A stretch of DNA of 64,000 nucleotides from SEAL01 sp032153715 (GTDB taxonomy: Bacteria > Patescibacteriota > Saccharimonadia > Saccharimonadales > Saccharimonadaceae). The notes beneath the pieces are model-generated. The model did not search any database. It was not told where the DNA came from and was given only the letters and a program-made list of their open reading frames with translations. The DNA lies in NCBI GenBank assembly GCA_032153715.1, contig JALDYR010000001.1:62001-126000 (forward strand), in the 5' to 3' direction. Of this stretch, positions 8,192-15,355 are shown in pieces; within the stretch, counting starts at the first letter, position 1, and each line of letters starts with the position of its first letter. Position numbers and translations under genes: made by a program.

Positions 8192-9493
8192 TTATCGCTG
8201 AAGTAGCGTGCTGAGGAGGTCACGGCGAGATGCAACGTAGAATGAGGTTGCAATCATGACGCTTGCGATACCGAGTCCGCCAATGATCATTTCACCTGGG
8301 CCAGTCTGAGGAAGTTCAGCAGCAGCCGGAGTGACTGGGGGCTTACATTCAGGACTGTCCTTTGGCAAAGTTGAGTCATATTCACATGGCTGGATTGACG
8401 CTGAACATTTTACTTCTTTGACATTACCATCAATATTGAATTTCAATGTTGCCGTAATCGTGTAGTTGCCACCTTGGGCGAATTCATGACTGGCTGTTGT
8501 GCCGCTAATTTGTTCTGACTGACCGTCACCGAAATCAATGGTCGCACCCTGGTAGGTTGCATTTGTTTCAGACTTTCGGATCGTAACGCCATATTTATTG
8601 CCACCCTTAGAAATTACATCAAGTGCAACACAAGCGACATCTGCAGGCTTGTTGATAGTAAATGACTTCACACAGTTCGCGCCCGTCACGTCAACGGTCT
8701 TGCCGTCGACGCTCACCTTTGCGGTCACGCGCACGGTAATTGAGCCAGTCTTTGTGAATGTGTGGTCGATAGAAGTTGCGTTTGTATTTTCAGTTGTGCC
8801 GTCACCGAAATCAACAGTGTAGCCAACAACCTGTGCACCACCGCTTGCGCTTGCACTAAAGCTGATGCGTTTTTGCGTGGTTGAAGTATGGACAATCGTT
8901 AAAGAATCACAAGTGTATTTAGGAGTTGGTTTTGGTGGAGTTGGAGGAGTTGGTGGAACCGGTGTCGCATAGATTGGGTTACCGCAAGCATTGATCACTG
9001 CATATTTAAAGTTGCCCTGTGCGTCAAGTGCAACCATCGTTGGCAAACCGTCGCTTGCAAACGCAGTACTGTTTGGTGACTCGTAGTAAGTCTTGCCGCC
9101 GATACTAATTGGGCGGCTGCCAGGAATCGCCTGACGACCGATGCTCTTTGCGTTCGTTGCAACGACACGGCCGTTGACGCGAACAGTACCGTCCTTGAAT
9201 GACTGACCTTGCACTACCTGCATATCACGAGGAATCCAGTAGTGACCGTAAATAGCTGGGAGGTCACCCGGAGCGTTTGCGTTGAACTTATTGCGGAATT
9301 CAGCCGCATCAGCCGCACCACAATTCATGATTGAATTTGCGTCACAGTTACGTACCATCGCCTGAGTTTTGTCTTGCTGAGTCAAGCCCAACACGCCAAA
9401 CACGCCAAGGCCAAGCGCAAAAATACCCGCCACCATCAATGCGTTACCTTTTATATACCGAAAATGATTTGTTATGCTCCGTAATCCTCGCAT
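8192..9493 (-). CDS. PKD-domain surface protein with LPQTG sortase signal
   Basis: A 433-residue exported protein. An N-terminal hydrophobic segment (about residues 17-37) acts as signal or anchor. Two PKD-like beta-sandwich repeats follow (V-D-F-G-D-G-T-T-E near 225 and I-D-F-G-D-G-Q-S-E near 315), after a proline-rich linker near 175-190. The C-terminus is a textbook sorting signal: LPQTG at residues 394-398, a hydrophobic span and a short basic tail (ASRRDLLSTLLQR). A sortase would cut after Thr and attach the protein to the cell wall. No sortase gene is in the window. PKD domains usually mediate adhesion or sugar contacts. The start has an upstream GGAG ribosome site and a TGC-CACAAT -10 candidate. 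Confidence 0.85.
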   Translation of the reverse strand: MRGLRSITNHFRYIKGNALMVAGIFALGLGVFGVLGLTQQDKTQAMVRNCDANSIMNCGAADAAEFRNKFNANAPGDLPAIYGHYWIPRDMQVVQGQSFKDGTVRVNGRVVATNAKSIGRQAIPGSRPISIGGKTYYESPNSTAFASDGLPTMVALDAQGNFKYAVINACGNPIYATPVPPTPPTPPKPTPKYTCDSLTIVHTSTTQKRISFSASASGGAQVVGYTVDFGDGTTENTNATSIDHTFTKTGSITVRVTAKVSVDGKTVDVTGANCVKSFTINKPADVACVALDVISKGGNKYGVTIRKSETNATYQGATIDFGDGQSEQISGTTASHEFAQGGNYTITATLKFNIDGNVKEVKCSASIQPCEYDSTLPKDSPECKPPVTPAAAELPQTGPGEMIIGGLGIASVMIATSFYVASRRDLLSTLLQR

Positions 9494-9584
9494 AGTTTAC
9501 TCCAACTCTCCCACACCACTCTTTTTTTCAATTGTGGCACAATTTAAGGTGATCGTCAATGAGTAACTGAGAGTTTACTGGATA

Positions 9585-10187
9585 TTACAACATATGCTGC
9601 TGAACCCAGCAATACATAGCAATTCCAGAGGCCACGCCGACGTTGACCGAGCGCGTACTGCCAAACTGCTCGATTGCCACCATCGTTTCACTTGCCTCAA
9701 TCATTTCCTTGCTCAGCCCCGGACCTTCGCCACCAAATACTAGTACCGTGTTTAGCGGCAGCTTCACTTGCCTCATCTGAACACTGCCAGTCTGATTGTC
9801 GATCGCAATAATATGACGCCCATCCATCGCGTTCACAAAATCGTCAACCGAAGGGTGATGCAAGACGTTAAGGTAACGGTCTGTTACCATCGCACCTCGA
9901 CGGTTCCATTGACGTCGGCCAATAACATGCACCGCAGCCACATTAAATGCATTGGCGTTGCGGACAATTGTGCCGATATTAAGATCGTGCTGCCAGTTCT
10001 CGATTGCGACATGTAAATTTGACCGCGTCGTATTAAGATCGGCGACAATTGCCGCAACCGTCCAGTAGCGATACTTATCTTCAACGTTACGACGATCTCC
10101 GTTACGTAACAGCTCTTCGTCATATCGATTATTATCTGGCCATGGCAGCGGGTGCGGACCGACGCCTATTTGAGGTTCTTCGCTCAT
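9585..10187 (-). CDS. SpoU/TrmH-family RNA 2'-O-methyltransferase
   Basis: A 200-residue SPOUT methyltransferase. The three SpoU motifs are clear: motif 1 with N-I-G-T-I-V-R-N-A near residue 72, motif 2 with V-F-G-G-E-G-P-G-L near 155, and motif 3 with S-V-N-V-G-V-A-S-G-I-A near 180. These form the knotted SAM-binding site. The substrate (tRNA or rRNA ribose) cannot be decided from sequence. The N-terminal ~55 residues (Trp- and Arg-rich) may bind RNA. A TATACT hexamer ends nine bases before the ATG, so the message should be nearly leaderless. A second SpoU protein lies at 40010-40501. Confidence 0.9.
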   Translation of the reverse strand: MSEEPQIGVGPHPLPWPDNNRYDEELLRNGDRRNVEDKYRYWTVAAIVADLNTTRSNLHVAIENWQHDLNIGTIVRNANAFNVAAVHVIGRRQWNRRGAMVTDRYLNVLHHPSVDDFVNAMDGRHIIAIDNQTGSVQMRQVKLPLNTVLVFGGEGPGLSKEMIEASETMVAIEQFGSTRSVNVGVASGIAMYCWVQQHML

Positions 10188-10196
10188 AGTATTCGC

Positions 10197-10202
10197 AGTA
10201 TA
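10197..10202 (-). promoter_or_regulatory. -10 of the SpoU methylase gene (near-leaderless)
   Basis: TATACT on the minus strand, nine bases before the ATG at 10187. There is no TG extension. Confidence 0.5.
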
Positions 10203-10265
10203 CCCGATATAGCGTCGATGCGCGAATGGTGTTACACTTTACATAAATCACACTAAGGAGTAAAA

Positions 10266-11108
10266 ATGGCCGCTCAACAACCAACACCGCCCCCATTTGT
10301 CAATGTAACGAAAGACTATGAAAACAATCCCTTCTTTGTTGCAACTCAAGGTATCTCACTTGTATTTAAACTTGCAAAGAGCGTCGCCATCTTTGCAATT
10401 GTTATTTCCGTCCTCGCTACCTTTGCGCAGTTCCCTCAGTCAAACAACGAAGACACCACGATCAAACAGGCCGACACAATCGCACACCTTAGTTCGCTTA
10501 CCGCAGAGCAAATCGCCCTCTATGCCGGCATTGGACTGGTCATCCTCCTTGCGATAACAGCCATTTCAATAATGATCAGTGGCATCACCGCCTACACCGC
10601 AGCACAAGTTAGCAAAGGAGAGCAGGTCACGCTCCGAGAGGCCTTTAACGCCGTCCTTGGACGCTTTGGCGGCTATACCTGGGTTTACTTCCTCGTAAGC
10701 ATCAAAACATTCCTGTGGACCCTTCTTTTTGTCATTCCTGGTGTCATCAAGGGTGTGCAGTACTCGCTTGCAACAACAACATTCTTTGATACCAGCAAGA
10801 ACCTTAAGGGTGACGCCACTCTCAAGGAGAGTATGCGCCTCGTAAAGGGTGCATGGCTCACGACCTTTGCGTCCCAGATACTGCTTAACATTGCGACGCT
10901 CGGCTTTATTAGCACATTTGTATCGACTGGCGTTCAGGCGCAGCTATACAAGCAGTACGACGCAGCTAGCAAGACCAATAGCACGAAACCAAAGGCGCAT
11001 TGGCTATCGTGGGTGACGTTGTTTATTCCGGTACTCTTAGGTCTATTCTTCGTCTTTTTACTCGCAGCACTTATGTACATGTTCTCTAATTCAGATACGA
11101 CATTTTAA
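10266..11108 (+). CDS. multi-pass membrane protein (DUF975-like)
   Basis: A 280-residue integral membrane protein with hydrophobic segments near residues 36-55, 84-112, 138-160, 200-222 and 248-272. The central F-V-I-P-G-V-I-K-G-V-Q-Y-S motif resembles the I-P-G-I-I-K-x-x-x-Y-S signature of DUF975-type membrane proteins, whose function is unknown. The Q/P-rich N-terminus is cytoplasmic by charge. A clear AAGGAG ribosome site lies seven bases before the ATG. A terminator follows directly, so it is a single-gene unit on the plus strand between two minus-strand genes. Confidence 0.75.
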   Translation: MAAQQPTPPPFVNVTKDYENNPFFVATQGISLVFKLAKSVAIFAIVISVLATFAQFPQSNNEDTTIKQADTIAHLSSLTAEQIALYAGIGLVILLAITAISIMISGITAYTAAQVSKGEQVTLREAFNAVLGRFGGYTWVYFLVSIKTFLWTLLFVIPGVIKGVQYSLATTTFFDTSKNLKGDATLKESMRLVKGAWLTTFASQILLNIATLGFISTFVSTGVQAQLYKQYDAASKTNSTKPKAHWLSWVTLFIPVLLGLFFVFLLAALMYMFSNSDTTF

Positions 11109-11118
11109 TTGACGGGAA

Positions 11119-11150
11119 ACAATAGAGACCATCTGGTCTCTATTTTCTTT
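11119..11150 (+). terminator. intrinsic terminator of the membrane protein gene
   Basis: AATAGAGACC, loop ATCT, GGTCTCTATT and a T-rich tail. A perfect 10-base-pair stem ten bases past the stop codon. Confidence 0.85.
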
Positions 11151-11189
11151 GGCGTACTACATCGATGTTAAATCAAATTCGATTTAATG

Positions 11190-11876
11190 TTACTGTATCA
11201 CAGCAGTTACTGCGCAGTGATCGGACAATCCTTCACCTGACACTGAAATATCATCAAAATGATACGACTTTGGAATGAGGATATAATCAATTCGCTTGTT
11301 CAAATTGGGCTGTGAAATATACGAAACGTGTGTCGACGCGATGTAATGTTCCTGCCATAACTCGGCGGTCTGTTCTAGATGATTCAAATTGAAATCTCCA
11401 GCGATGATTCGCCGCTCCCCACGCCTCGCAAGAATGTCGAGCGTTTCGCGCAGATGTCCAGTAGCAAAATCGATTGTATCAGTTAGTGAGAAATGGACAT
11501 TAGCAATTTTGACAACCCGTTCATCAACCAATAGATCAGCCAATAGGACAATCCGATGATGTTCATCGAGCGGCTCTTTTTTGAGGATGATAGTGTCTGT
11601 TTTCACAACTGGGTACCTGCTCAAAAGTGACAAGCCCTCACGATAGGTCTCGTACTCAACACCTATCTGTAATCGAGTAATGCAGCTGTGCTCAAACGAA
11701 TATCCAAGGGTCTCGTTCAGCAGTTGGACTTGGTTATACGGCGATATTTCCGGCAAGAAGACTACTTCCTGAAAGAGCACGACATCAGGGTTTGCCTCCT
11801 GTAGATACGCAAGAATGTTTGGTTTTCGCTCTTCCCAGTTCGTAAAACCTTGGAGATTGAGAGTGGTTAGCTTCAT
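11190..11876 (-). CDS. endonuclease/exonuclease/phosphatase-family hydrolase
   Basis: A 228-residue EEP-fold enzyme. The family's metal and catalytic positions are visible: T-L-N-L-Q at the N-terminus, V-V-L-F-Q-E-V near residue 37 (metal-binding Glu), A-N-V-H-F-S near 125, A-G-D-F-N-L-N near 160 (Asp and Asn), and S-D-H-C-A-V near 219 (catalytic Asp-His). The fold covers DNases, sphingomyelinase-like and inositol phosphatases, so the substrate is open. There is no signal peptide, so it is probably cytoplasmic. A TATACT hexamer lies ten bases before the ATG. Confidence 0.88.
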   Translation of the reverse strand: MKLTTLNLQGFTNWEERKPNILAYLQEANPDVVLFQEVVFLPEISPYNQVQLLNETLGYSFEHSCITRLQIGVEYETYREGLSLLSRYPVVKTDTIILKKEPLDEHHRIVLLADLLVDERVVKIANVHFSLTDTIDFATGHLRETLDILARRGERRIIAGDFNLNHLEQTAELWQEHYIASTHVSYISQPNLNKRIDYILIPKSYHFDDISVSGEGLSDHCAVTAVIQ

Positions 11877-11886
11877 ACTAGAGTCT

Positions 11887-11892
11887 AGTATA
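11887..11892 (-). promoter_or_regulatory. -10 of the EEP hydrolase gene
   Basis: TATACT on the minus strand, ten bases before the ATG at 11876. The leader would be about three bases. Confidence 0.45.
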
Positions 11893-11962
11893 GCTGATGA
11901 ATGAGCTGTTTAGCTCATAGATCCTGGAAATTTCATCAGACACACTGAATCAATTTTTAAAA

Positions 11963-11990
11963 AATAAAAAACCGACCAAAAGGTCGGATC
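11963..11990 (-). terminator. terminator after tRNA-Leu(CAG)
   Basis: On the minus strand CCGACC, loop TTTT, GGTCGG, then a long T-run. It follows seven bases after the tRNA CCA end. Confidence 0.85.
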
Positions 11991-11996
11991 TTTATT

Positions 11997-12083
11997 TGGT
12001 ACGCGAGAGAGGACTTGAACCTCCACGCCCCGAAGGGCACTAGCACCTGAAGCTAGCGCGTCTACCAATTCCGCCACTCGCGC
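11997..12083 (-). tRNA. tRNA-Leu, anticodon CAG, CCA encoded
   Basis: A class II tRNA with a long variable arm. The acceptor stem pairs GCGCGAG with CTCGCGT (one G-T wobble), the discriminator is A and CCA is encoded. The D-arm contains AATTGGTAGAC, the anticodon stem CTAGC/GCTAG encloses TTCAGGT so the anticodon is CAG, the variable arm pairs CCC with GGG around TTCG, and the T-loop is GTTCAAG. It reads CUG leucine codons. It shares its acceptor and T-arm sequence, plus bases just past the CCA, with the tRNA-Leu at 14505. Confidence 0.97.
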
Positions 12084-12102
12084 TCGTTCGTACCGTTACC
12101 CG

Positions 12103-12131
12103 AGTATAGCCGAGCCCTGAGACAAATTCAA
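12103..12131 (-). promoter_or_regulatory. promoter of tRNA-Leu(CAG)
   Basis: On the minus strand, -35 TTGAAT (12126-12131), a 17-base spacer and -10 TATACT (12103-12108). The start would fall about 13 bases before the tRNA. It is tucked against the stop codon of the FAD oxidase gene. Confidence 0.65.
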
Positions 12132-12132
12132 G

Positions 12133-13773
12133 CTAGTTTGACGGCGAATGCTGCGCGAATTGAGCGAGGTCATAATTTGGACGAAGTGAGTGAGCAAGCC
12201 TCTTTAGATCGCCCGCATCCTTCACGCCAGGATTCAAAATACCCTGCGGGTCAAAAATAGCTTTAATAGCTGCGTAGAGCGCCACAACATCATCGTCAAG
12301 CTCCTTGTAGGCAAATGGTGCTTTAATGCGCCCCTCGCCAGCCTCGCCTATCAAATGGCCGTGATGAGCAGTCACAAGATTAGCGTAGTCGCCAAGCAAT
12401 TTAAAAATCTTTTGCTTGTCGCCTATTTTTCGCAGATGAAGCTGCGGTCGAGCATAGAAAACTCCTTCGAGGGCATGACCATATAACGGCATTTCAACAT
12501 GATGTTTCTTTGCCAATTCTTCGACAGCGGCCTCGAAGTCCTCGAAGCGCTCGCTTGGAACATACGCGCCGTCAACAAGTGGTGGCGTCGAGGCTTCTTC
12601 ATCAACAGGGTCAAGTACTAGACTTGTTACTTCACGCAGTAGTTGTAAACCGCTTAGCTCCTCGGCGTCACCTGCAATCGCTAAATGTGTTGCGCGATCC
12701 GCAAAGAGCTTTACGATCTTCTTTTCTTTCTTGCGACGAATACGCTCACTCGCATCATCAAAACCAAAGAGGATAATTGCCCCAACTTTTCCCTGATCGA
12801 TCGCCTCATTGTAGTACGCATACTTCTTGCCGCGTGCAAGCGCTGCTTCAAATAGTTTCGCATCAAGCACCTCCAACAGACTTGGTTCAAGTTGCTTCAT
12901 TTCGTCAATTGCGTCACGCGCTGCATCGTAACTATCAAAAGCAATCGCGCCCATACCCGGTTGTGCGTTCAAGTGTTCAGCCTTCATAATAACTTCCGAC
13001 ACGATACCAAGCGTACCCTGACTACCGACAAGTAGAGGTAGTAGATCAATTGAGCCGTCACGGTGGCGCACCTTCGCGATACCGCTATAGCCCGTGTTAT
13101 CCCGTACATCACTGGCGATCTGAGATTCAATTAGCTCCTCATTGTCGTTAATAAGGTTGTCTATTTGACGGTAAATCTCACCCTCAAAAGTCTGCAACCC
13201 TTTCTTGCGGTTCAGTTCTCGTCGACTCACGCGTCCAGTTTGCAAAACATCACCGTTTGCCAGCACCACTTCAAGTTGATTGATCCAATCGCCTGTTGCT
13301 CCGTACTTACCAGACAAAATACCACTCGCGTTGTTCGCAATCGCGCCGCCAAGTGTACTGTAAGCTAACGATGCTGGATACGATGGAATAAACAGCCCCT
13401 GCAATGCGAGCGCATCATTCAGCGCCTTAAACGTTACTCCTGGCTGTACTCGAATGAGCCTTTGCTTGGCGTCAAGTTCGAAAATCGTGTTCATATGCGC
13501 CGTGGTATTTAAAATCACACCGCTGCCAATTGCCGCACCCGTCTGATCACTGCCGCCACCGCGTGGAGTGATTGGCAAGATATGACCCTTTTCGGCAAGT
13601 TGCCATGAAAAACGCGAGATTTTGCGAATATCATTCGTCGTACGCGGAAACACCACCATTTCCGGCGTCATCGTCAGCACGCTTGCATCTGTCGAAAATG
13701 CCGTGCGTACTGCCGAATTCGTTGATACCTCACCCAAGATATGTTCGTTCAAATATTCAGCAACTTTACTCAT
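12133..13773 (-). CDS. FAD-linked oxidase (GlcD / D-lactate dehydrogenase family)
   Basis: A 546-residue flavoprotein. An FAD-binding (type 4) domain occupies roughly residues 30-235, with the pyrophosphate-binding P-R-G-G-G-S-D-Q-T-G-A near 71-81 and S-T-L-G-G-A-I-A-N-N-A-S-G near 142. The C-terminal FAD-oxidase domain follows (G-H-A-L-E-G-V-F near 417, then G-E-A-G-E-G-R-I-K-A). The family oxidises 2-hydroxy acids such as D-lactate or glycolate. There is no fused iron-sulfur domain and no GlcF or cytochrome neighbour, so the electron acceptor is unknown. The gene lies between two oppositely oriented tRNA-Leu genes with no operon partner on its strand. Confidence 0.88.
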   Translation of the reverse strand: MSKVAEYLNEHILGEVSTNSAVRTAFSTDASVLTMTPEMVVFPRTTNDIRKISRFSWQLAEKGHILPITPRGGGSDQTGAAIGSGVILNTTAHMNTIFELDAKQRLIRVQPGVTFKALNDALALQGLFIPSYPASLAYSTLGGAIANNASGILSGKYGATGDWINQLEVVLANGDVLQTGRVSRRELNRKKGLQTFEGEIYRQIDNLINDNEELIESQIASDVRDNTGYSGIAKVRHRDGSIDLLPLLVGSQGTLGIVSEVIMKAEHLNAQPGMGAIAFDSYDAARDAIDEMKQLEPSLLEVLDAKLFEAALARGKKYAYYNEAIDQGKVGAIILFGFDDASERIRRKKEKKIVKLFADRATHLAIAGDAEELSGLQLLREVTSLVLDPVDEEASTPPLVDGAYVPSERFEDFEAAVEELAKKHHVEMPLYGHALEGVFYARPQLHLRKIGDKQKIFKLLGDYANLVTAHHGHLIGEAGEGRIKAPFAYKELDDDVVALYAAIKAIFDPQGILNPGVKDAGDLKRLAHSLRPNYDLAQFAQHSPSN

Positions 13774-13856
13774 CTTTCCCCTGTCCTGTCATGAATATGC
13801 AGATCATTTGATACTATGATACCACAAGCATGATACTTTGCGGGACCAGTGGGGCG

Positions 13857-13862
13857 TATAAT
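13857..13862 (+). promoter_or_regulatory. -10 of the acetyltransferase gene (leaderless)
   Basis: Consensus TATAAT ending six bases before the ATG at 13869. This spacing puts the transcription start at the start codon and argues for the downstream ATG over the one at 13830. Confidence 0.6.
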
Positions 13863-13868
13863 AAATAC

Positions 13869-14399
13869 ATGAATACGCTTCGTGTTATCGAAAATGATTT
13901 TACACATCCTTTAAACAATGCCGGCTATATTGTTCACCATGGATGGTCTGATGATATCGAAAAGCAGTTAGTGGAACTCTCAACGCAGCCCCACATCCTG
14001 AAGGACACTCCAAATGATGCAGCACGTCGTTTCAGCTCGACTGAAGCAGCGCGCAAATGGCATGACGATCACGAGCGCTCAGTGTATACACTCGCCGACC
14101 AGGCGCTCGCCGAAGTGGCGCCTCAAATCAAAGGCCTCATTTGGTTTGGTAGGTCGGAGCGGGACGACCTAGCCGCCGAATACACTTTTGCTATTCGAAT
14201 GTACGATGGCGCCCAAGGCAAGGGTCTCGCCAAGCCATTCATGAAAGCGGCACACGAAGATTTTCGAAATAGCTATGATGGAGCAATCTGGCTTGAAACA
14301 AGCACCGATAACCTCGCCGCTCGCGCACTTTATCGAAAAGTACATTACAGTGAAGCTGCTATCGATGACACGCGAGTCACGATGATACAAACCAGATAA
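13869..14399 (+). CDS. GNAT-type N-acetyltransferase
   Basis: A 176-residue protein when started at the ATG that follows the TATAAT hexamer; an upstream in-frame ATG at 13830 lies before that promoter and is unlikely to be used. The acetyl-CoA-binding region is in the C-terminal half: A-I-R-M-Y-D-G-A-Q-G-K-G-L-A-K-P-F-M resembles the R/Q-x-x-G-x-G/A pyrophosphate loop, followed by I-W-L-E-T-S-T-D-N and A-A-R-A-L-Y-R-K. The substrate cannot be inferred. It is a lone plus-strand gene with no terminator hairpin before the tRNA-Leu that follows. Confidence 0.78.
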   Translation: MNTLRVIENDFTHPLNNAGYIVHHGWSDDIEKQLVELSTQPHILKDTPNDAARRFSSTEAARKWHDDHERSVYTLADQALAEVAPQIKGLIWFGRSERDDLAAEYTFAIRMYDGAQGKGLAKPFMKAAHEDFRNSYDGAIWLETSTDNLAARALYRKVHYSEAAIDDTRVTMIQTR

Positions 14400-14426
14400 A
14401 GAACACTTTTCTTTTCGCCGCGTATT

Positions 14427-14435
14427 TGCTATAGT
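14427..14435 (+). promoter_or_regulatory. extended -10 of the tRNA-Leu(TAG) promoter
   Basis: TGC-TATAGT. Transcription would start near 14442, leaving a leader of about 60 bases that contains a tRNA-Leu-like fragment. Confidence 0.55.
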
Positions 14436-14448
14436 AGAAAAGCATTAA

Positions 14449-14498
14449 GCGTGAGTGGTGACTTCGATAGATAATCGTAGACACGCGAGCGTGAGAAC
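14449..14498 (+). repeat. degenerate 5' tRNA-Leu-like fragment
   Basis: GCGTGAGTGGTG at the start and GTAGACACGC near the end match, in order, the 5' acceptor/D-arm of the tRNA-Leu that begins at 14505, with about ten extra bases in between. The rest of the tRNA is missing, so this is either a decayed partial duplicate or a leader that folds like the tRNA head. Confidence 0.4.
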
Positions 14499-14504
14499 AT
14501 ATCA

Positions 14505-14589
14505 GCGCGAGTGGTGGAATTGGTAGACACGCTAGCCTTAGGAGCTAGTGCCTTCGGGCGTGGAGGTTCAAGTCCTCTCTCGCGTACCA
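14505..14589 (+). tRNA. tRNA-Leu, anticodon TAG (UAG), CCA encoded
   Basis: A class II tRNA. Acceptor GCGCGAG pairs with CTCGCGT, the discriminator is A and CCA is encoded. Anticodon stem CTAGC/GCTAG encloses CTTAGGA, giving anticodon UAG, which reads CUN leucine codons. The variable arm closes on TTCG and the T-arm carries GTTCAAG. The 3' half is the same as in the minus-strand tRNA-Leu(CAG). Confidence 0.97.
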
Positions 14590-14596
14590 AATAAAA

Positions 14597-14626
14597 AAGC
14601 GACCTTCATGGTCGCTCTTTTATTTG
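14597..14626 (+). terminator. terminator after tRNA-Leu(TAG)
   Basis: AGCGACC, loop TTCAT, GGTCGCT, then TTTTATTT. It begins nine bases past the CCA end. Confidence 0.85.
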
Positions 14627-14798
14627 GTCATCGCCGAAGCAGTCCTTGGTTCTTCACGCAAATTTGTTTTAGTAAATTTCAAGCGTGGAGGGTCGTGTAA
14701 TGAGTGAAGTCAAAAAGTGTTTACATTTTTCACGAGCGAACGAAAGAGCAAGCTTGCTTGCGATAGTCCTCACTCACCAAATCAATAATAAATCAAAC
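14627..14798. other. non-coding stretch with nested inverted repeats
   Basis: Between the convergent tRNA-Leu and rsmD. TGAGTGA at 14701 pairs with TCACTCA at 14770-14776, and the palindrome GCAAGCTTGC lies inside. No open reading frame or promoter is convincing here. Confidence 0.4.
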
Positions 14799-14822
14799 AA
14801 AAAAGACGTCTACACGTCTTCT
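14798..14822 (-). terminator. terminator overlapping the rsmD stop codon
   Basis: On the minus strand AAGACG, a short loop that contains the TAG stop, CGTCTT and a T-run. The last three rsmD codons form the 5' arm of the hairpin. Confidence 0.7.
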
Positions 14823-15355
14823 CGGCGGTAGAACGTGAGAGTCGCGTTTCCATAACTACGATTGTCCACCACAACAACTCCTGGTTCGGTCGGGCTCTCA
14901 CTTCTACCTGGATGTGATAATACCATAAGCGCACCGGGTTTTAAAAGCCCTAATAATTGCGAGACTGTGGAAAACTGCACGTCATGATAGGGTGGATCCG
15001 CAAAAATTAGATCGTATTTCCGAGGTTCGCTTGTCTCGAGCCAACTGCTCACGCTAGAGCGAATTAATTTCGCCCGATCCTCAAGTCCTAGCGTTTCAAT
15101 ATTCTTTGTAATCGCTTTTTGCGCAATGCGATCGCGCTCAATAAAAACTGCGCTTTGTGCGCCACGACTCAAGGCTTCAATGCCGACAGAGCCAGAACCG
15201 GCAAAGACGTCCAGTACATCAGCACCGTCAATATCGTCACTAATTTTATTAAAAAGCGCGTTACGAATTCGCTCACCCATTGGATGTGTCCGTGGCCCAT
15301 CGGGCGCTTCTAGCTTGCGGCCGCCAAATTCACCAGCGATAACACGAATATTCAT
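14810..15355 (-). CDS. rsmD: 16S rRNA (guanine966-N2)-methyltransferase
   Basis: A 181-residue Rossmann-fold SAM methyltransferase that modifies G966 of 16S rRNA. The family's opening I-R-V-I-A-G-E-F-G-G-R-K-L is present, motif I is D-V-F-A-G-S-G-S-V-G-I-E (residues 49-60) and the amino-methylase signature DPPY is at 120-123. Length is typical. Its start codon abuts the stop of the gene at 15356, so the pair is co-transcribed with recG upstream. Confidence 0.93.
   Translation of the reverse strand: MNIRVIAGEFGGRKLEAPDGPRTHPMGERIRNALFNKISDDIDGADVLDVFAGSGSVGIEALSRGAQSAVFIERDRIAQKAITKNIETLGLEDRAKLIRSSVSSWLETSEPRKYDLIFADPPYHDVQFSTVSQLLGLLKPGALMVLSHPGRSESPTEPGVVVVDNRSYGNATLTFYRREDV

Noticed and set aside
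14702..14779. A tRNA-like segment with a 7-base acceptor-like stem and a CCA end
   Set aside because: The outer stem pairs and ends in CCA, but there is no T-arm (no GTTCRA), no D-arm and no anticodon stem, so it is a hairpin-rich spacer and not a tRNA.
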